64,000 nucleotides of DNA, taken from assembly GCF_016801865.2 (NCBI RefSeq), contig NC_068939.1:151855132-151919131 (forward strand). Direction: 5' to 3'. Shown one piece after another: positions 1 to 12,107 of this stretch. This DNA comes from Culex pipiens pallens. Taxonomy: Eukaryota; Arthropoda; Insecta; Diptera; Culicidae. How positions within the stretch are numbered: position 1 is the first letter of the stretch; each line of letters begins with the position of its first letter. Position numbers and translations under genes: made by a program. The notes beneath the pieces were generated by a model that was not told where the DNA came from, did not search any database, and saw only the letters and a list, made by a program, of their open reading frames with translations.

Positions 1-14
1 TTTTTTACTCTGGA

Positions 15-136
15 TTTTGCCTTCCTCACTGAGGTAAGGCTATAATCCTGCTCTAAAAATGAACTTTTTATTAAAAGCTCGAATACCCACCTTCATATAT
101 ACATATCGACTCAGAATCGAAAACTGAACAAATGTC

Positions 137-168
<32 letters not shown>

Positions 169-2420
169 TGTGTGTGTGTATGTATGTATGTGTTCAAAAA
201 TCTTGCCAAGTTTTCTCAGCACTGGCTGAACCGATTTTGATCGAACCAGTTGCATTCGACTTGGTTTAGGGTCCCATACATCGCTATTGAATTGTTTGAA
301 GTTTCGATAAGTAGTTCAAAAGTTATGTATACAAATGTGTTTTCACATATATCCGGATCTCAATTATATGCATGTAAACGATGTCCGGATCCATCATCCA
401 ACCCATCGTTTTTTAGGTAATTAAGAGACCTTTCCAACAAGTCCACAACATCGAAGATTTGGTAACCCTGTCTCGAGTTATGACCACTTAAGTGATATTT
501 ATGTACTTTTTTGAAGCCGGATCTCAATTAAATGCATGTAAACGATGTCCGGATCCATCATCCGACCCATCGTTGGTTAGGTAATCAAGATACCTTTCCA
601 ACGAGTCCACAACATCGAAGATCTGGCAACCCTGTCTCGAGTTATGACCACTTAAGCGATATTTATGTACTTTTTTGAAGCCGGATCTCACTAAAATGCA
701 TGTAAACGATGTCCGGATCCATCATCCGACCCAACGTTGGTTAGGTAATCAAGAAACCTTTCCAACGAGTCCACAACATTGAAGATCTGGCAACCCTGTC
801 TCGAGTTATGACCACTTAAGTGATATTTATGTACTTTTTCGAAGCCGGATCTCACTTAAATGTATGTAAACGATGTCCGGAACCATTATCCAACCCATCG
901 TTGATTAGGTAATCAATAGACCTTTCCAACTAGTTCACATAATTGAAAATCTGGCAACTCTGTCTCGAGTTATGACCACTTAAGTGATATTTATGTACTT
1001 TTTTGAAGCCGAATCTTACTTAAATGTATGTAAACTATGTCCGGATCCATCATCCGACCCATCGTTGATTAGGTTATCAAGAGACCTTTCCAACGAGTCC
1101 ACAACATCGAAGATCTGGCAACCCTGTCTCGAGTTATGACCACTTAAGTGATATTTATGTACTTTTTTGAAGCCGGATCTCACTTAAATGCATGTAAACG
1201 ATGTCCAGATCCATCATCCGACCCATCGTTGGTTAGGTAATCAATAGACCTTTCCAACAAGTTCACATAATTGAAAATCTGGCAACCCTGTCTCGAGTTA
1301 TGACCACTTAAGCGATATTTATGTACTTTTTTGAAGTCGGATCACACTTAAATGCATGTAAACGATGTCCGGATCCATCATCCGACCCATCGTTGGTCAG
1401 GTAATCAAGAAACCTTTCCAACGAGTCCACAACATTGAAAATCTGGCAACCCTGTCTCGAGTTATGACCACTTAAGTGATATTTATGTACTTTTTTGAAG
1501 CCGGATCTCACTTAAATGTATGTAAACGATGTCCGGAACCATCATCCAACCCATCGTTGGTTAGGTAATCAAGATACCTTTCCAACGAGTCCACAACATT
1601 GAAGATCTGGCAACCCTGTCTCGAGTTATGACCACTTAAGTGATATTTATGTACTTTTTTGAAGCCGGATCTCACTTAAATGTATGTAAACGATGTCCGG
1701 AACCATCATCCAACCCATCGTTGGTTAGGTAATACAGATACCTTTCCAACGAGTCCACAACATTGAAGATCTGGCAACCCTGTCTCGAGTTATGACCACT
1801 TAAGTGATATTTATGTACTTTTTTGAAGCCGGATCTCACTTAAATGCATGTAAACGATGTCCAGATCCATCATCCGACCCATCGTTGGTTAGGTAATCAA
1901 TAGAACTTTCCAACAAGTTCACATAATTGAAAATCTGGCAACCCTGTCTCGAGTTATGACCACTTAAGCGATATTTATGTACTTTTTTGAAGTCGGATCA
2001 CACTTAAATGCATGTAAACGATGTCCGGATCCATCATCCGACCCATCGTTGGTCAGGTAATCAAGAAACCTTTCCAACGAGTCCACAACATTGAAAATCT
2101 GGCAATCCTGTCTCGAGTTATGACCACTTAAGTGATATTTATGTACTTTTTTGAAGCCGGATCTCACTTAAATGTATGTAAACGATGTCCGGATCCATCA
2201 TCCGACCCATCATTGGTTAGGTAATCGAGAGACCTTTCCAAGGAGTCCACATAATTGAAAATCTGGCAACCCTGCCTCGAGTTATGGCAACTTAAATTAT
2301 ATCTGTGTACTTATTTTTCTGGACCTAAAAAAAAATAGCTGAAATATGTGTCCAAACCAATATTACACATTGTTGCTGTTAAGTGAGGAAGGCATCAACC
2401 ACATAGGTGGATTAAGTTAG
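15..2420. mobile_element. Terminal-repeat element copy 1, carrying a satellite array
   Basis: The element starts with TTTTGCCTTCCTCACTGAGG and ends with GTGAGGAAGGCA ... GGTGGATTAAGT, so TTGCCTTCCTCAC is inverted at the two sides. The same ends bound copies at 6927, 37618 and 54737. No coding capacity is seen. Most of its length is a tandem array of about 164-bp units. A (GT)n microsatellite lies at 133-192. It lies in the intron downstream of ADAMTS exon 8, assuming the gene continues left. Confidence 0.7.
470..2300. repeat. Satellite array, about 164-bp unit, about 11 copies
   Basis: The phrase TCGAGTTATGACCACTTAAG recurs every 162-166 bp, together with GTCCGGATCCATCATCCGAC and CTTTCCAACGAGTCCACA. 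There are about 11 units. Blocks 656 bp apart (around 1308-1511 and 1964-2167) differ at very few bases, which shows a four-unit higher-order duplication. Confidence 0.92.
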
Positions 2421-2429
2421 TTTTTTTTA

Positions 2430-2799
2430 TAGGTTTAGGTTATGATTTATTTTTTTGAAAAAATAGTGTTTTTTGGATATAATTAAAATTATACACAAAC
2501 AATTTTTATGACCTAATTTTTTTATGTTAAATTGAATTTGCAATCGAAAAGTACTATACAGTTTTTTCGATAAAGGGCTCCGTTTTCAAGTTAAAGCCAG
2601 TAAAATTTAGATTTTAGCGAAATATTTGTAGTTTTTCGAATTAAAAAAAAATGTTTTTGAAAATTTCAGAAAACTACTATAAAATTGTTTGAGAAACGTT
2701 GAAGATTGGACTTATGGCTGATGGGATACAGCGACTTAAAGCAAGTATTCTAAGTCTCACCCAAACAACCCTCCATTTTCTAATGTCGATTTCTCAGCA
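2430..2799. repeat. Dispersed AT-rich repeat (family R1), left part
   Basis: This sequence resembles parts of 24180-25010, 32600-34972, 37060-37600, 40230-41040 and 49400-50000. Shared phrases include GACCGAGTTATGAATT-like, AAAATGCCAACTTTTCAGAA-like and AACTAATGGTCCGA-like segments. The foldback at 2800 interrupts it, and it resumes at 3992-4060. There is no coding potential. Confidence 0.7.
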
Positions 2800-3991
2800 G
2801 GGTAATTCTCCGCCAACTCACACAGCATTTGCCCCGACCCCTCTTCGATTTGCGTGAAACTTTGTCCTAAAGGGTAACTTTTGTCCCTGATCACGAATCC
2901 GAGGTCCGTTTTTTTGATATCTCGTGATGGAGAGGCGGTACGACCCCTTCCATTTTTGAACATGCGAAAAAAGAGGTGTTTTTCAATACTTTGCAGCCTG
3001 AAACGGTGATGAGATAGAAATTTGGTGTCAAAGGGACTTTTATGTAAAATTAGACGCCCGATTAATGGCGTACTCAGAATTCCGAAAAAACGTATTTTTC
3101 ATCGAAAAAAACGCTAAAAAAGTTTTAAAAATTCTCCCATCTTCCGTTACTTGACTGTAAAATTTTTTGGAACATGTCATTTTATGGGCAATTTAATGTA
3201 CTTTTCGAATTGACGAATTGAATTGACCCAGAAGGGTCATTTTTTCATTTAGAACAAAATTTTTCATTTTAAAATTTCGTGTTTTTTCTAACTTTGCAGG
3301 GTTATTTTTTAGAGTGTAACAATGTTCTACAAAGTAGTAGAGCAGACAATTACAAAAATTTTGATACAGAGACATAAGGGTTATCGCGATTCTACGAAAA
3401 AAAGTTTTGAAAAAGTTGGTCGTCATCGATCATGGCCGTTCATGGTCATGGTCACCCGCGACAGACACGGACGACGAAACTAAGAGAAACGCAAAGTTAG
3501 AAAAAAACACGAAATTTTAAAATGAAAATTTTTGTTCTAAATGAAAAAATGACCCATCTGGCTCAATTTAGATTCGAAAAGAACATTAAATTTCCCATAA
3601 AATGACATGCTCCAAATTTTTTTACAGTCAAATAACGGAAAGTGGGAGAATTTTTAAAACTTTTTTAGTGTTTTTTTCGATGAAAAATACGTTTTTTCGG
3701 AATTTTGAGTACGCCATCAAATCGGGCGTCTAATTTTACATAAAAGTCCCTTTGACACCAAATTTCTATCTCATCACCGTTTCAGGCTGCAAATTATTGA
3801 AAAACACCTCTTTTCTCGCATGTTCAAAAATGGAAGGGGTCGTACCGCCCCTCCGTCACGAGATATCAAAAAACGGACCTCGGATTCGTGATCAGGGACA
3901 AAAGTTACCCCTTAGGACAAAGTTTCACGCAAATCGACGAGGGGTCGGGGCAACTTTTCCCGATTTCGTGTGAGTTGGTAGAGAATTACCC
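2800..3991. mobile_element. Foldback element, 1.19 kb, 4-bp target duplication AGCA
   Basis: Two arms of about 510 bp (from 2800, and ending at 3991) are reverse complements around a spacer of about 170 bp. The outer ends read GGGTAATTCTC and GAGAATTACCC. AGCA lies directly outside both ends (2796-2799 and 3992-3995). Related R1 copies without the insertion read TCTCAACAACTAATGG, so the empty site is visible. The ORFs in it are shadows of the arms. Confidence 0.9.
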
Positions 3992-4139
3992 AGCAACTAA
4001 TGGTCCGATATTCAATGCTAAAAAATTAAAAATATTTTGAAAAAGATTAATCAAGACTTACATTCTAAAAGGGCGGAATTATTCTATTCCTTTTACAAGC
4101 ATTTGAAAAAAATATTTCCAAAATGTATTCTAATCAAAC

Positions 4140-4760
4140 GATTACATTGGGCCACGCCCACCTTCCTATTTTCAGCTTAGTTTGTTTTTACTTCCACCGC
4201 TCTTTTGGGTCTGCCTAGTGATGCCAAAATTGAAGAAATTTTAAGCGAACACTCACGAAAAGTAGCATTTATAGAGAAAATTTCCTGGCAACACTGGCTC
4301 ACTCCAACAGGCGCTGCGGTAGTGTTGGTAGCCACCCTTTGTTCTTTATTTGCCTTCGCTTCTCGTTCGGTTTTCTGCAGCCTTCGATTGGAATGGGTAG
4401 TCAAAATTAAAATGTCAAAAGACTTGGCGCGTTTGTTTTTTTTATGGCGCTTGCTATTTATTTACATGTTTCGGGATTATTTTTCAAGTGAGTGACCAAC
4501 TAATGTGCAAAAGAACATGTTGCCGAAAGTTGGGGGCAGTTTTGTATCGAATGCGCCGTGAAAATGTAAGCGAAAGCGTGTGTCACCGTGTGTGCCACCA
4601 AAATGACGAGAAATGGTCTCGCAAAATAGAAATTATGATCAAAAGTGCATTAAAATTGATCTTTCTGGCCAGTAAATGGCATAAATTTGCGTGCTTACTT
4701 GAGGCGGTGCTGTTGCAGGTAAGTTTATAGCCTCAATAGTATTTTTGGAGCTTTAATCGC
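4140..4760 (+). repeat. Partial copy of the GGGGAAATATACCC-ended element
   Basis: The sequence matches 25440-26018 (+) and 61269-62413 (-) over several hundred bases, including AAAAGTAGCATTTAT, GTTTCGGGATTATTTTTCA and GGCATAAATTTGCGTGC. The ORFs here (4177-4404 minus, 4205-4495 and 4488-4730 plus) are not conserved as proteins between copies, so they are treated as chance. Confidence 0.75.
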
Positions 4761-6926
4761 TGAAAAATTCAAGTTTCGCAACGGTTGTTGTAGTCGATAA
4801 ATGCCGAAATTTCAAATCTTTAAAGTTTTTAAAAACAGCTTTAGACTGTAGCCCCGGTTCGCCCCAGTTGACAGAAATGTTAGCAAGTCTATTGAACATC
4901 ATTTTATTAATTCTTGTTGAAAATCATCTTAGTTTTTATTCAAAAATGATACTTTCAAAATATTTGCTGGATTTGTTTTTTTGCTGTGAAAATATTTATT
5001 TATTTATTTACTTAGCCTTCCGAAACCTAATTCTACTCTACAACAGCTGCATGCTGTACTGTGTTGTGTCAGTTTCAATTACAATTATCATCAAGTTTCG
5101 TTATCGGCGAGTCCCGATCTCCGGCACCGATACGTGCACAAAGCTAATGGACCGACCGGGTAATCAAACGAAAGCCCGGCGATGTAAATTAATCCTCAAT
5201 CCCTGGGTAGGAGGATAAGAAATTAAAAACACGGCAAGGCAAGCGGTGATTTGCGATACCGGAGTATATCTCGCACGATTTGTGATAGATTTAAATTTAT
5301 GTCACCACAAAGTGGAATATTTATTAATCAGCTTCCACCGGGGATGCAGTCCGCTGGCAGGGATGTGAAAATTGAAACATTTTTAAATTATGATTTACAT
5401 TTTTCCAAAGCTTTGCGAAGGATTTAAAAGATCTTCGATATGTTTAGTAAAACAAATCTTCAAATTTCTCATCACTGATTACCCTTGGAGAGCCTTCCTA
5501 ATGTAAACGGCAAACAAATAGTTTGGATGCAAATCATTCTTCCCGTGGGCATTGCGTTTCGCGGAACAACCCAGGCTGCTACAGGGCAGGGGCAGGGGTG
5601 TAGGCATAAATAATTGCTACAACTTTATTTCGTCGTGCGTCCCAGCTACTTGTCCGGGGAGCAACTACATAAAGTTCCACAAGCTCGTACATGGATGGTT
5701 AATAAAAGTCAACCCGTGACTGGGAGCCCATCTATCAGTGTCCGGGGCCCGGTCCCGGTAGTGATAACTTTATTTTCCGGAGCGGGTTGTTAATTTGAAC
5801 TAACTGGGATCTTTAACGAATAATCGGGGTTGGATGTTTTGTTCTGGAAGTTAATAAGATTATTCTTCTAGAGATTTTTCAAATGATTTAAAAATGTGTC
5901 TGCGAACAGTACTGAATATCATTCCAGGTGGAAACTTGCTTATCTGCCCGATCTTGCCCCGCTAAACGATTATTCAATTATTCAAAAAGGGAGCAATTTT
6001 TCGCGCCTCCACAATTATTCCTTCGCGAGAGTGGAAATCGCCCGACTTCCTGCACCACTCCCCCCGGGTTTCATTGATTTGTGCCGATAACACTGGGACT
6101 GGGGGTGATGTCATTCTACGCGTCCCTACCGAGTTGCGCGCGCTTTCCAGAATATCAATGCCCAAAGCCGCCGTGCGTTGTGGGTCATAAATTTAAATTA
6201 GCAAGTGCATACTTGGCGTAATCTAAATAGACCGGGTTAGTGGGAGCAGTGCGATATCAACCCGTAGATCACACACTCACACTACCCGGCAAGACAGCCA
6301 GACTGCATTGCGCCGAATCAATTTAGAGTCGCGGCGGCGGAGGAGGACTTTGGTGATTGGCTCCGGGCAAAACTGGACTGGCGAGCAGATAAGTGGCAAT
6401 CAAATCAATTAGTCAATAATTTGTATAAATGGCAAACATGCCTTTCCGGGCACGCAAGGTCAAACTAATTTTGAGTTTGAGAGCTTTCCAGAATGTTGAC
6501 GCTAATGTGTCATCGCCTATGATTAGTAGTTTGAAAAATTGTTTGTAGAAATACAAAAAAATAATATAACGAATATTTTCACCTTTCATCACAAGTTGTA
6601 TTTCAAATAAAAGTATAAAAAAGTCCAGGGAATGTTGGAGTACCAATTAATTCCATTCGATTATTCTGATAAATGCTCTAATTGTTGTATAAATTACAAC
6701 TCACCAAGCGACGAACCCCCTGCCCTAATCTAATCCACAATTTATCAACAAAACACCTTGCCTACTAGTTGACAATTGTCAGCTTAGTAACTACAAAGTT
6801 GCCCTGGAAAAAAAGGAGTGTCACTGTGGTCGAGATACATATTTTAGCACTACTGTATGATGGAATTGTAGATTTCCAGACCCTTGTTTTATTCTATGTA
6901 ACGTAAACGACAATTCCCACAGTGTA
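4761..6926. other. Low-repeat intronic stretch, no gene recognised
   Basis: This sequence is mostly single copy within the window, with moderate G+C in places (5100-5800 and 5890-6400). Short ORFs lack splice-flanked or family-like features. It could hold regulatory sequence for the surrounding gene, but I see no specific site that I can name. Confidence 0.5.
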
Positions 6927-7903
6927 TTTTTGCCTTCCTCACCTGAGGTAAGATTCGGTTTAGGGTTCCATACGTCGCTATTGAATTGTTTGAAGTTTCG
7001 ATAAGTAGTTCAAATGTTATGTATAACCAACGATGGGTCGGATCTATCAACCGACCCATCGTTGGTTAGGTAATCGAAAGACCTTACCAATGAGTCCACA
7101 ACATTAAAGATCTGGCAATCCTGTCTCGAGATATGACCACTTAAGTGATATTTATGTACTTTTTTGAAGCCGGATCTCAATTAAATGTATGTAAACTATG
7201 TCCGGATCCATCATCCGACCAACGAGTTCAAAACATTGATGATCTGGCATCCCTGTCTCGAGTTATGACCACTTAAGTGATATTTATGTAGTTGTTTGAA
7301 GCCGGATCTCACTTAAATGTATATAAACTATTTCCGGATCTACACCCAAAATTCAAAATCGAGATAATCGTTCTCTCAAAATTTATTGAGGGCTCAGTGC
7401 CAAAATCGATAGAATAATGGTACCAACTCACACCATCATAACAAATGAGTTCATTCGTTAGTTGAATCAGTAAATCTCCAACAAGTGTCATACATCGACT
7501 TCTGACTTTTCCATGGTCACCAAGCTGTGGTGGCCGAGGCAGCTAAGTCATTGGATTGGTTTGTCAAAGGTCTCTGGTTCGATTCCCGTTGTCGACACTT
7601 TTGGTTTTTTGTTTGACGGATGAACTTTTTTTGCAAATGAACCTCGAGAGAATAGTTCTATCGCCCATCTCGAGCTGTGTTCTCTGCGTCCGTGAATGGT
7701 ACCACTATTCTCTCGACTCGAGACCATCATTCTCTCGGACTAGCGCTGCCAGTTTTGGGTGTGTCAACCGACCCATTGTTGGTTATGTAATTGAAAGACC
7801 TTTCAAATTTGATGATCTGGCAACCCTGTCTCATGTCCCATCATGTAACCCACATTTTGTAAAGAGTGAGGAAGGCACCAACCACATAGATGGATTAAGT
7901 TTG
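6927..7903. mobile_element. Terminal-repeat element copy 2, with about three satellite units and a nested MITE
   Basis: It starts TTTTGCCTTCCTCACCTGAGG and ends GTGAGGAAGGCACCAACCAC ... TGGATTAAGT. Inside are parts of the same 164-bp units as in copy 1 (CGAGTTATGACCACTTAAG near 7259). The MITE at 7344-7761 interrupts the unit, and the unit resumes at GTCAACCGACCC. Confidence 0.75.
7344..7761. mobile_element. TA-type MITE with an internal tRNA-like segment
   Basis: The inverted ends are CACCCAAAA (7343-7352 region) and TTTTGGGTG (near 7753-7761), inserted at TA (the right flank is now TG). The neighbouring satellite unit reads GGATCTATCAACCG, which gives the empty site. Between about 7525 and 7600 are pol III A- and B-box-like sequences, GTGGCCGAGG and GGTTCGATTCC, as in tRNA-derived SINEs. 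Confidence 0.7.
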
Positions 7904-7929
7904 TTTTTTCCTAAGAGTTTAAGTTGAAA

Positions 7930-8420
7930 TTTTCCAACAGTCGCTTACGTCACTTTGTATGATTCCTCAATTACATGCGTGACAGCTCTATTAAACTTAG
8001 TCCTCCAAGACGACGTTGTCGTGCTATCTTGTCGCACGTCGCTTTTTGACGGCCCGAGAAAAACGCGTTTTAATGTTTTACCTTGAATAAACAAAAAATA
8101 GAGCACGGAGTCCCGAGCTATAATTACAAATGTTTACGGTAGTCGGGCATATACGAGTGTCAAAAGTGTTCTGACCTGGAAACCCTTTGGTCAGTTGTCG
8201 CACTTACAGCAATTTGCATGGTGTGTCAAGGTAGCATGACAAGATTGAAAGTTCCCTCATATGAAGAGCGACAAAATTGAACGGAGTTTTTGCCGGTTTT
8301 TGTGAAATATCTCACAAAATGGTGTTCTTAACTTAATTTAGCTCCAAAAAAGCACGTGCCACAAGATAGCATGACAACGACGAAGCTGTCATTGTTAGGT
8401 AGCGAAACAAATCGATATGG
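7930..8420 (+). repeat. Diverged dispersed repeat, partner of 57860-58330
   Basis: Segments such as CAGTTGTCGCACTTACA and GACAAGATTGAAA followed by CATATGAA recur, diverged and in the opposite orientation, at 58070-58340. No ORF is shared, so it is probably an old non-coding element. Confidence 0.6.
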
Positions 8421-9294
8421 GGGCGAATAAAATAAATTCGAATTTTGCTAATATAAACGCTTACAACTTAGTCACAGATTACAAGCTCGAGCCCAATCGG
8501 AGCAGAAGCGTCATCATTGATTACTACCTTTAGAAAGAAAAATAAGACGAAGAGGTTGGCGGCGGCGCTGCCGTCGCGGTGTCGTCGCTGGGCCGTGCAT
8601 CAATAAATTATTCAAAGTGTCGATACAATTAGTGGCAATAAATCTTCGCAAGGGTTTCACACACACTTTTTCGCGCCTTCTTCGGCGTCATCTGCAGCAA
8701 CACTGGTACACGAGTTGTTATAAATTTAAACTTTTTGACGAAGAACTTCGTGTTATACTAGCTCATCTCGGGACATGCTATTCAAGTCGGATAAAAAATA
8801 TAATTATTAAAAATATTGAAACGTTCCAAAATAAACTAAATAAAAACAAATTTCGCACTCCTGTGTACCAACGATCTGCAGCACTAAGCTGCACGTGTTT
8901 ACATGCAAGCTTACCTGCGATTTATGTGCGATCTTGGGCTTTGTGTCTTCGGCTTCCATTGGGCTGCGGAATTGAGAGCAGCATCGACGAGAGAGAAGCA
9001 GGGCTACACTGAACTCGGTATCGGTTTTGCGTTAATTCATTGTGGATGTGATCAATCACTCGGTGGGATGCTCGAACGCGGGCGAAATTAAACCACACTG
9101 GGATATATTCGCTACTTCAACGGGTTGTCAATAAGGGGGGGCTGTCCCCGCCAGCCGACTTGTGTAGTCGCGGATAGGATTGGAAATATCAAAACTGGAG
9201 CAACATTTGAAAAGGGCACAAAAGCATTCTGACAGCTAGAACTGTTCGAGCCCCTTTACATATTTTAGTCGGATTCCTCGAGAAATTTTACGTA
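8421..9294. other. Unique intronic stretch, no gene recognised
   Basis: This is non-repetitive sequence with moderate G+C and some CpG-rich blocks (8550-8600, 8900-9170). The ORF at 8617-9012 has no recognisable domain and its composition looks random. There are no exon-like splice boundaries in the gene's frame. Confidence 0.45.
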
Positions 9295-9528
9295 CCGTAA
9301 ACTGAGGTGACTTTGATAGCCCGGGGTGACTTTGATAGGTTTTCAAATGCCCGTCAAATTAATATTTAAACATTTTTGAGAATTTTGAGTATGTAAGCAT
9401 TAAGGGAAAGCTTATTATCGAACATATATGCAAAAATGTGACTGTTACATTGGATGTATCAAAAATAGTGGCCAAATCAAATTTCTATCAATGTCACCCC
9501 GGGCTATCAAAGTCACCCCAGTTTACGG
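9295..9528. mobile_element. Short MITE of the CCGTAAAC family (234 bp), TA target duplication
   Basis: The ends CCGTAAACTGAGGTGACTTT and the reverse-complementary AAAGTCACCCCAGTTTACGG are flanked by TA (9293-9294 and 9529-9530). The terminal phrase GGGTGACTTTGATAG is doubled at both ends. Longer relatives lie at 20428-21357 and 58646-59577. Confidence 0.9.
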
Positions 9529-9530
9529 TA

Positions 9531-9959
9531 ACATACTTAAAAATGGGCGAGGTTCATCAACAGGATTCTGAGACATGTTTTTTTGAAAATGAAATCTTGT
9601 GTTTTTGACGCGCCACGCGCAAAGATTGAAAAAATGACAAAAAAGGGAAGAAATCATTTTTTTTTTGCTAAGGCTGCGTTAACTTTACAATTTTAGCGAT
9701 GGCCTATACTTTTTTAAGGGCCAAAAGTCGCGTATTTCAGTTACAAAAAAAAATTTAAACTACTTGTCCTTAAAAGTCCAACTAATGATCTTTAATTCGC
9801 ACCCAAGACAGCTAAAATCAGTTGAAATGGAGCGAAGTTATAATTTTTTTTTGTGTGCTTTTTGAAAAAATCGACGAAAATTTTCATTTTTCGGACTACC
9901 CTAACACGGTTTAGGACACCGTAATGGTCAAATGAAAAAAAAATACCGTATTTTTACTC
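9531..9959. other. AT-rich stretch without recognisable feature
   Basis: The sequence is AT-rich with phrases like those in the R1 family. No ORF, RNA gene or clear terminal repeat is seen. Confidence 0.4.
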
Positions 9960-12107
9960 GAAAATACTCAAATTTTCATAATCCGCAACGTGGGTAACAA
10001 ACAAAGTAAAATTTTTTATACATTTTTAGTTTATCGGAGTTATTTTATGTAAAGTATTTAAATTCACACAAAATACCGTATTTTTCCGAAAATATCAAAT
10101 TTTCGAAATTTGTAATTCGGGTACGAGCGATACAAAATTATGTTTTCATTTTATCTTTTTTCGAGTGTTTTGTATAATACCCACATTTTTACAGAAAACG
10201 GTATTTTTCAAAAATATTCGGAATATTGCTAAATATATTTTTGAAATATTTGACTTTTCACAAATCATAGTATAATATGAAATCACTGATATTTTGATAA
10301 TTCGCAACATGGGTAGCAAACAAAGTAAAATTTTCTATACATTTTTAGTTTATCGGAGTAATTTTATGTAAAATACTTAAATTCACACAAAATACCGTAT
10401 TATTCCAAAAATCTCAAATTTTCAAAATTTGCAATTCGGGTATCGAGCGATACAAAATTATGTTTTCATTTTAACTTTCTTCGATTGTTTTGTATAATAC
10501 CCACATTTTTACAGAATACGGTATTTTTCAAAAATATTCGGAATTTTACTAAATATATTTTTGAAATATTTGAGTTTTCACAAATCATAGTATAATTTGA
10601 AATCACTGATATTTTCATAATTCACAACATGGGTATCAAACACAGTAAAATTTTGTATACATTGTTAGTTTTTCAGAGTTTTTTTATGTAAAATACTTGA
10701 ATTTACACAAAATAACGTATTTTTCCAAAAATCTCAAATTTTCAAAATTTGCAATTTGGGTATCGAGCGATACAAAATTATGTTTTCATTTTATCTTTCT
10801 TCGAGTGTTTTGTATAATACCCACATTTTTACAGAATACGGTATTTTTCAAAAATATTCGGAATTTTACTAAATATATTTTTGAAATATTTGAGTTTTCA
10901 CAAATCATAGTATAATTTGAAATCACTGATATTTTCATAATTCGCAACATGGGTATCGAACAAAGTAAAATTTTGTATACATTTTTAGTTTATCAGAGTT
11001 TTTTTTATGTAAAATACTTGAATTTACACAAAATAACGTATTTTTCCAAAAATCTCAAATTTTCAAAATTTGCAATTCGGGTATCGAGCGATACAAAATT
11101 ATGTTTTCATTTTATCTTTCTTCGAATGTTTTGTATAATACCCACATTTTTACAGAATACGGTATTTTTCAAAAATATTCGGAATTTTACTAAATATATT
11201 TTTGAAATATTTGAGTTTTCACAAATCATAGTATAATTTGAAATCACTGATATTTTCATAATTCTCAACATGGGTATCGAACAAAGTAAAATTTTGTATA
11301 CATTTTTAGTTTATCATAGTTTTTTTTATGTAAAATACTTGAATTTACACAAAATAACGTATTTTTCCAAAAATCTCAAATTTTCAAAATTTTCAATTTG
11401 GGTATCGAGCGATACAAAATTATGTTTTCATTTTAACTTTCTTCGAGTGTTTTGTATAATACCCACATTTTTACAGAATACGGTATTTTTCAAAAATATT
11501 CGGAATTTTACTAAATATATTTTTGAAATATTTGAGTTTTCACAAATCATAGTATAATTTGAAATCACTGATATTTTCATAATTCACAACATGGGTATCA
11601 AACACAGTAAAATTTTGTATACATTGTTAGTTTTTCAGAGTTTTTTTATGTAAAATACTTGAATTTACACAAAATAACGTATTTTTCCAAAAATCTCAAA
11701 TTTTCAAAATTTGCAATTTGGGTATCGAGCGATACAAAATTATGTTTTCATTTTATCTTTCTTCGAGTGTTTTGTATAATACCCACATTTTTACAGAATA
11801 CGGTATTTTTCAAAAATATTTTTGAAATATTTGAGTTTTCACAAATCATAGTATAATTTGAAATCACTGATATTTTCATAATTCGCAACATGGGTATCGA
11901 ACAAAGTAAAATTTTGTATACATTTTTAGTTTATCAGAGTTTTTTTTTATGTAAAATACTTGAATTTACACAAAATAACGTATTTTTCCAAAAATCTCAA
12001 ATTTTCAAAATTTTCAATTTGGGTATCGAGCGATACAAAATTATGTTTTCATTTTAACTTTCTTCGAGTGTTTTGTATAATACCCACATTTTTACAGAAT
12101 ACGGTAA
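9960..12107. repeat. Satellite array, about 321-bp unit, 6-7 copies
   Basis: CAACATGGGTATC- and GATACAAAATTATGTTTTC-type phrases recur at about 321-bp steps (for example 10627, 10949, 11270, 11591), and the oldest unit is at the left edge. The units near 10621 and 11582 share private variants (ATTCACAACATGGG, ACATTGTTAGTTTTTCAG), which indicates a three-unit higher-order repeat of about 963 bp. The 11811 unit has a 22-bp deletion. The 65-95-residue ORFs are by-products of the unit. Confidence 0.93.

Noticed and set aside
4177..4730. Protein-coding exon(s) in the 4.2-4.7 kb region
   Set aside because: The same sequence occurs at 25.5 and 61.3-62.4 kb with frame-breaking differences, so it is a repeat element and not a gene of this locus.
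5390..5420. Exon 9 of the ADAMTS gene (minus strand AAG|C TTT GGA)
   Set aside because: The pattern looked like the start of the continuation Asn-Phe-Gly, but a stop codon follows within four codons and the conserved His-Asp does not appear.
10697..11856. A family of 65-95-residue repeated proteins
   Set aside because: These are the translation of the 321-bp satellite unit. They begin at arbitrary ATGs and lack any gene context.
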